Below, piece by piece: positions 62,501-64,000 of a DNA stretch of 64,000 nucleotides. How positions within the stretch are numbered: the first letter of the stretch is position 1; each line of letters starts with the position of its first letter. The stretch spans positions 10,642,794-10,706,793 of the forward strand of contig JARUPZ010000013.1 of the NCBI GenBank assembly GCA_031213475.1. The letters are read 5' to 3'. Made by a program: the position numbers and the translations under genes. The notes beneath the pieces are model-generated. The model was not told the origin of the DNA. It searched no databases and saw nothing but the letters and a program-made list of their open reading frames with translations. The stretch comes from Nereocystis luetkeana. Its lineage: Eukaryota > Sar > Phaeophyceae > Laminariales > Laminariaceae.

Positions 62501-63705
62501 TATATGTTCACACACTATTCTTGGTTATCGGTACTACTATTCTGGTTTTCGAGTACGAGGAGGCGGTCTGTCGAAAGGAGTCAAACCGCGGTCTTCTACT
62601 ACGGCATATAAGCCATAGCGATACATAGTAATACATCGTACCGGTAGTACATAGTAATCAGAACCCACTATAGACCCTAAAAAGCAGGTACCTGGTATGT
62701 ATGTAACCCCTCACTGCTCTATGTTGGCACAACTTATTTGGTTCTCATTACTACTGGTATTTGATCGTTTGCTCACGCGTGATAGTATACCTCCTCTTTG
62801 TTTCTGTCCGTGATTTATCGATGACAGGCGACGAACATCGCCGAGACTTCAATCACCATCAACGGCATCCGGTACGTGGTGGACTCCGGGAAGGTCAAGG
62901 TGAGCTCCCCCCTTTCCCTTCCATTGCATTGCGTCATTTCCACATCCTTCGTATAACTCCTACCAGGTACTTCGTACCCTCTTATACCGGGTATACCGGT
63001 ACGTGTTTTGGTGCATATGCTTCTCACGCCCTTCGCACACTTGCTATTAATAACCTCCTGCTGCGCCCCCCCCCCCCCCCCCACACCCAAGAGGCAGTTA
63101 CATAATACTCCCACTGCTGTCTCTGGAAGTGGCTACACCGGAAATTAAATTAACTCATTGAAGCTGTCATCCATATGCAAGTCCGCCTCACAAGCGGTTC
63201 TTAGTAGGATGCAGCTCACCCTTCATGCGACTCGCCCCACACCTCACGGCGCTTGCTTCAAGCTTGGTGCAAGCAATGTCTGCCCGGTCGGTAAAACCCG
63301 ACATGCTCCGTTCCAGCATTGTAGGGATGCGAGGGTCTATGGTCATACGACTACGGCTATGCATGATATCGAGTACATCTCTCCTATCGAGTACCCCCCC
63401 CCCCCCCCCCGCCCCCCCCCCCCCCGCCCCCCGCCCTTTGCTCTATCAGCTCCCCATCTTTCTCTCTCAGCCCCCCCCCACCTTGCCCTACCCCCCTCCT
63501 CTTCCCCTCCTCCCCCCCCCCCCCCTAATTCCGTTCGTGTCGCTCACCGAATCGGTCGGTGGTTGCTTCGGTTCCAGGTCCGCTCTTACCAGCCCTCGAC
63601 GGGCATGGAGTTCTTGCGGTCTAGGGACGTGTCTAAGGCGCAGGCGACGCAGCGGGCGGGGAGGGCGGGGCGAGAGGCCCCTGGCGTGTGCTACCGCCTT
63701 TTCCG
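49796..63705 (+). CDS. DHX33: DEAH-box RNA helicase, DHX33 type, 3' end beyond the window
   Basis: Eleven exons (49,796-50,579; 51,109-51,506; 52,455-52,539; 53,739-53,871; 54,735-54,828; 55,802-55,933; 58,118-58,186; 59,926-60,086; about 61,577-61,700; 62,828-62,899; 63,578-63,705) encode about 720 residues. The motifs appear in order: GETGSGKS (I), TQPRRVAA (Ia), DEAH (II), MSATLD (III), [12 protein letters not shown] (IV), [11 protein letters not shown] (V) and QRAGRAGR (VI). DHX33 is the best family match ([36 protein letters not shown]), over DHX8, DHX15 or DHX40. In animals it acts in nucleolar rRNA synthesis and translation. The N-terminus is about 300 residues longer than in human and is basic, with [13 protein letters not shown] and a poly-His run. 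The helicase-associated C-terminal domains lie outside. Confidence 0.92.
50580..51108 (+). other. DHX33 intron 1
   Basis: The frame stays open past the donor for 15 codons and several frames are open later, but phase and the helicase alignment favour removal of this stretch. No repeat family is recognised in it. Confidence 0.6.
51109..51506 (+). CDS. DHX33: DHX33 exon 2 (entry to the helicase core)
   Basis: A disordered Gly/Ala-rich part leads to [19 protein letters not shown] and RAVKGHQ, the 'LPIxxxxxxLLxAIxxHQ' segment that precedes motif I in DEAH helicases. The acceptor is 'aaacag', the donor 'catcag|gtgagg'. Phase 1 in, 0 out. Confidence 0.88.
51590..51760. repeat. Short tandem repeat of about 45 bp in DHX33 intron 2
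   Basis: Units contain 'gaagcagtgacttga' and 'ttaaagtatagagg'. About three to four diverged units. Confidence 0.6.
51838..52420. repeat. GCATGCGCTTG minisatellite in DHX33 intron 2
   Basis: Units of about 30-35 bp built on 'cggcatgcgcttgattgtc' and 'gcttttgcttggc'. The 237-codon frame on the - strand and other frames are repeat artefacts (SKAHAxTIKRMP). Confidence 0.9.
52455..52539 (+). CDS. DHX33: DHX33 exon 3 (Walker A, motif I)
   Basis: Encodes [20 protein letters not shown] and YEAGITGG. The donor 'ggg|gtgccg' at 52,540 gives phase 1 and joins to give [14 protein letters not shown]. The stronger 'gtgagt' at 52,571 would break the frame. Confidence 0.9.
52604..52874. mobile_element. GATC-rich element (family E), copy 8
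   Basis: 'ggacatatccgatcag' on the left and 'atctatctgtccgatgcgtg' on the right, core 'atatcatagcggcaaac'. Confidence 0.75.
53020..53238. mobile_element. GATC-rich element (family E), copy 9
   Basis: 'catcggacagatcagataga' on the left and 'gatctatccgtccaacacgt' on the right, core 'atatcataacggcagggtag'. Confidence 0.8.
53739..53871 (+). CDS. DHX33: DHX33 exon 4 (motif Ia)
   Basis: Encodes [20 protein letters not shown], then [19 protein letters not shown], nearly identical to DHX33 '[15 protein letters not shown]...VGYTVRFDD'. Acceptor 'atggag', donor 'agag|gtgaga'. Phase 1 in, 2 out. Confidence 0.95.
54099..54206. mobile_element. MITE B
   Basis: 'attacgggggaccatattaa' and 'tttactatggacccccgcaa' are inverted ends; inner arms are present. 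Confidence 0.82.
54360..54675. mobile_element. GATC-rich element (family E), degraded copy 10
   Basis: 'cacgtgtcggacagatggtg' on the left and 'ccatctgacgtgtctgtcg' on the right. The centre holds many 'gcagatca' words but not the usual core. Confidence 0.55.
54735..54828 (+). CDS. DHX33: DHX33 exon 5 (ends inside the DEAH box)
   Basis: Encodes [18 protein letters not shown] and [12 protein letters not shown]. The last codons are Asp-Glu of motif II. Acceptor 'ccgcag', donor 'gacgag|gtgggc'. Phase 2 in, 0 out. Confidence 0.95.
55103..55206. mobile_element. Hairpin MITE A, diverged copy
   Basis: 'aaccgcagtcccgttttggg' faces 'ccccaaaatgggactgcagt'. The right end is 'aaaagggttaag'. The left end has lost its TTAA. 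Confidence 0.75.
55507..55763. mobile_element. GATC-rich element (family E), copy 11
   Basis: 'acgccggacagatcgtgtac' on the left, core 'catcccataacgccaggtta' and 'tgacctgtctgatc' near the right end. Confidence 0.75.
55802..55933 (+). CDS. DHX33: DHX33 exon 6 (completes DEAH, motif III)
   Basis: Begins [18 protein letters not shown], then [20 protein letters not shown]. Acceptor 'tggcag', donor 'agg|gtgggt', phase 0 on both sides. Confidence 0.95.
55935..56520. repeat. GGGTGG/TGGTGTGG low-complexity tract in DHX33 intron 6
   Basis: G/T-rich and then G/A-rich short-unit sequence. The 284-codon - strand frame (His/Pro/Thr-rich) is an artefact of this composition. Confidence 0.8.
56521..57750. 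other. DHX33 intron 6, mostly unique
   Basis: A short 'aacttggcgaagttg' repeat at 56,630-56,720, and otherwise no exon or repeat that I can support. Frames at 56,860-57,410 on both strands are unassigned. Confidence 0.45.
57755..58005. mobile_element. Family F MITE, best copy (about 250 bp)
   Basis: 'atcacactagggtgatatga' plus 'taacacacccc' on the left is mirrored by 'gggtgtgtgttatcttatcc' plus 'ctagggtgacagtg' on the right. The centre contains 'acgaatttcggaggagattt' and 'acacacaacaaaaatggtcg'. Confidence 0.82.
58118..58186 (+). CDS. DHX33: DHX33 exon 7
   Basis: Encodes [20 protein letters not shown], then EDQ, matching DHX33 'VLYLEGRQHPIQVFYTKQPQ'. Acceptor 'ccacag', donor 'caa|gtgagt', phase 0 on both sides. 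Confidence 0.94.
58385..58720 (+). mobile_element. Poly(C)-ended elements in tandem: one type C, two type D
   Basis: 58,385-58,540 is a type C copy ending 'tcgagtacac' plus C run. 58,548-58,622 is type D ending 'aaatgagtacg' plus 14 C. 58,650-58,720 is a second type D ending 'aaatgagtacgccc'. All stand in the same direction. Confidence 0.8.
58849..58963. mobile_element. MITE B with a TACCTGGTA word inserted in the left arm
   Basis: 'attacgggggaccataatga', then 'atacctggtaggacc', and on the right 'tataactatggtcccccgta'. Confidence 0.83.
59345..59770. mobile_element. Family G repeat, longest copy
   Basis: Five 'ttagttgg' units on the left and inverted 'ccaact' words on the right flank a centre with 'cccacagacgcgccagtcag'. 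Confidence 0.6.
59926..60086 (+). CDS. DHX33: DHX33 exon 8 (motif IV)
   Basis: Encodes [20 protein letters not shown], then [20 protein letters not shown] and LRENLATL. It matches DHX33 'NDYLHAALVSVFQIHQEA...DILVFLTGQEEIEAM'. Acceptor 'ttacag', donor 'tcgag|gtgacg'. Phase 0 in, 2 out. Confidence 0.95.
60270..60900. repeat. GGTAACGGTATTGGTTTCCG minisatellite in DHX33 intron 8
   Basis: Units of about 45-50 bp alternate 'ccgttggacggtaacgg' and 'tattggtttccgttgg', about a dozen diverged copies. Confidence 0.88.
61300..61450 (+). repeat. Dispersed repeat family J
   Basis: 'aactcagagccggggtcaca', 'cttccccctcctccctccgg' and 'cgcatcgacttactg' in the family order. Confidence 0.5.
61577..61700 (+). 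CDS. DHX33: DHX33 exon 9
   Basis: Encodes [20 protein letters not shown] and [10 protein letters not shown], matching DHX33 'LVLPLYASLPYAQQLRVFQGAPKGYRKVII'. The acceptor is 'tctgag' at 61,576 or 'ttgag' at 61,603; both keep phase with exon 8. Donor 'ttg|gtgagt', phase 0. Confidence 0.9.
61701..62270. other. DHX33 intron 9, T-rich first part
   Basis: Poly(T)-rich with ttttgttt words. The 176-codon Phe/Val/Cys-rich frame here is a compositional artefact. Confidence 0.7.
62405..62760. mobile_element. Two degraded MITE B-like segments around a family I fragment
   Basis: 62,405-62,530 ('gcggggccatagtaatgcat') and 62,625-62,760 ('acatagtaatcagaacccac') keep parts of the MITE B order, including 'aaccctaaaaa/ccctaaaaagcaggta'. 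Between them 'tcaaaccgcggtcttcta' is a family I piece. Confidence 0.4.
62828..62899 (+). CDS. DHX33: DHX33 exon 10 (motif V)
   Basis: Encodes [20 protein letters not shown] and GKVK. Acceptor 'gacag', donor 'aag|gtgagc', phase 0 on both sides. Confidence 0.97.
63082..63420 (+). mobile_element. Poly(C)-ended element (type C), long copy, C runs at both ends
   Basis: A C run at 63,066-63,082 precedes 'acccaagaggcagttacata'. The element continues through 'tcattgaagctgtcatccat' and 'tagggatgcgagggtctatg' and ends 'cgagtac' plus a C tract of more than 25 with a few G. It lies 160 bases before the next exon. Confidence 0.85.
63578..63705 (+). CDS. DHX33: DHX33 exon 11 (motif VI)
   Basis: Encodes [20 protein letters not shown], then [20 protein letters not shown] and LF. 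Acceptor 'ttccag', probable donor 'ccg|gtggga'. Exons for the winged-helix, ratchet and OB-fold parts must lie past the window. Confidence 0.95.
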
Positions 63706-63844
63706 GTGGGAACGCCGACCGCGCAACACGCCCTGATCCATTTTTTCTTCTTACAAAAGTAAATTCGTTGCGGAAAACGTGGGCACAGTGCTGTAGTTCT
63801 AAAGGTCTTACGAGTTCAGACCCGTCTTTTTCTAGTGCATACAC

Positions 63845-63952
63845 TATTACTGGGGGCGATAGTTAATAGGACCTGTGTTATACATAAAAAACCCATATAT
63901 TTAACCATTCCTACCAAAAATATTCGGTCCTATTAACTATGGTCCCCCGTAG
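63845..63952. mobile_element. MITE B
   Basis: 'tattactgggggcgatagtt' is mirrored by 'tattaactatggtcccccgt'. It is close to the right end of the window. Confidence 0.82.
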
Positions 63953-64000
63953 CAGACAACTCTAACTTTCAAGCTGTTTTGTTCCCAACACGTACGGTAT

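Overview
The window is eukaryotic nuclear DNA. It holds parts of three intron-rich protein genes set in, and padded by, a very dense load of short repeats. I found no prokaryotic operons, CRISPR array, rRNA gene or recognisable retroelement polymerase. The source is probably a protist or alga whose cells carry flagella, because one gene encodes an intermediate chain of the intraflagellar-transport dynein. A stramenopile (ochrophyte) alga is my best guess, but this is inference from gene style, long GT-AG introns and repeat content, not a demonstrated assignment.

Layout. Positions 1 to about 12,660 have no gene I can name: only repeats, a long pure CTG tract and a few unassigned open frames. 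From about 12,665 to 21,698 on the + strand lie seven exons of a phytanoyl-CoA-dioxygenase-like (PhyH) Fe(II)/2-oxoglutarate oxygenase, with its 5' end not found. Positions 21,699 to about 26,220 are a convergent intergenic stretch full of repeats. From 49,566 back to about 26,222 on the - strand lies a gene of about 23 kb for the dynein-2 intermediate chain DYNC2I2 (WDR34). Thirteen exons were resolved with matching splice phases, including one GC-AG intron; one N-terminal exon remains unfound. From 49,796 to beyond 63,705 on the + strand lies a DEAH-box RNA helicase of the DHX33 type: eleven exons, all superfamily-2 motifs through motif VI, with the C-terminal part beyond the window. DYNC2I2 and DHX33 are divergent, with their start codons 229 bases apart, so they probably share a promoter region.

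The repeats form several families. They include a hairpin MITE of about 95 bp with TTAA/CCCTTT ends (piggyBac-like), a second MITE of about 110 bp (GGGGGACCATAG ends), a GATC-rich element of 220-300 bp, and a MITE of about 250 bp with ends rich in GTGTGTTATC. There is also a family whose 3' end is GAGTAC followed by a poly(C) run, plus many kinds of minisatellite. Most introns consist largely of this material. Two palindromic words (TACCAGGTA and CTATTAATAG) recur throughout.

The most intriguing observation is a possible extra in-frame cassette exon inside DYNC2I2 (34,376-34,510). It encodes a helix-rich 45-residue segment resembling the PCP_red domain of light-independent protochlorophyllide reductase. 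The poly(C)-ended element family and the higher-order GTTGGT satellite in a DYNC2I2 intron come next.
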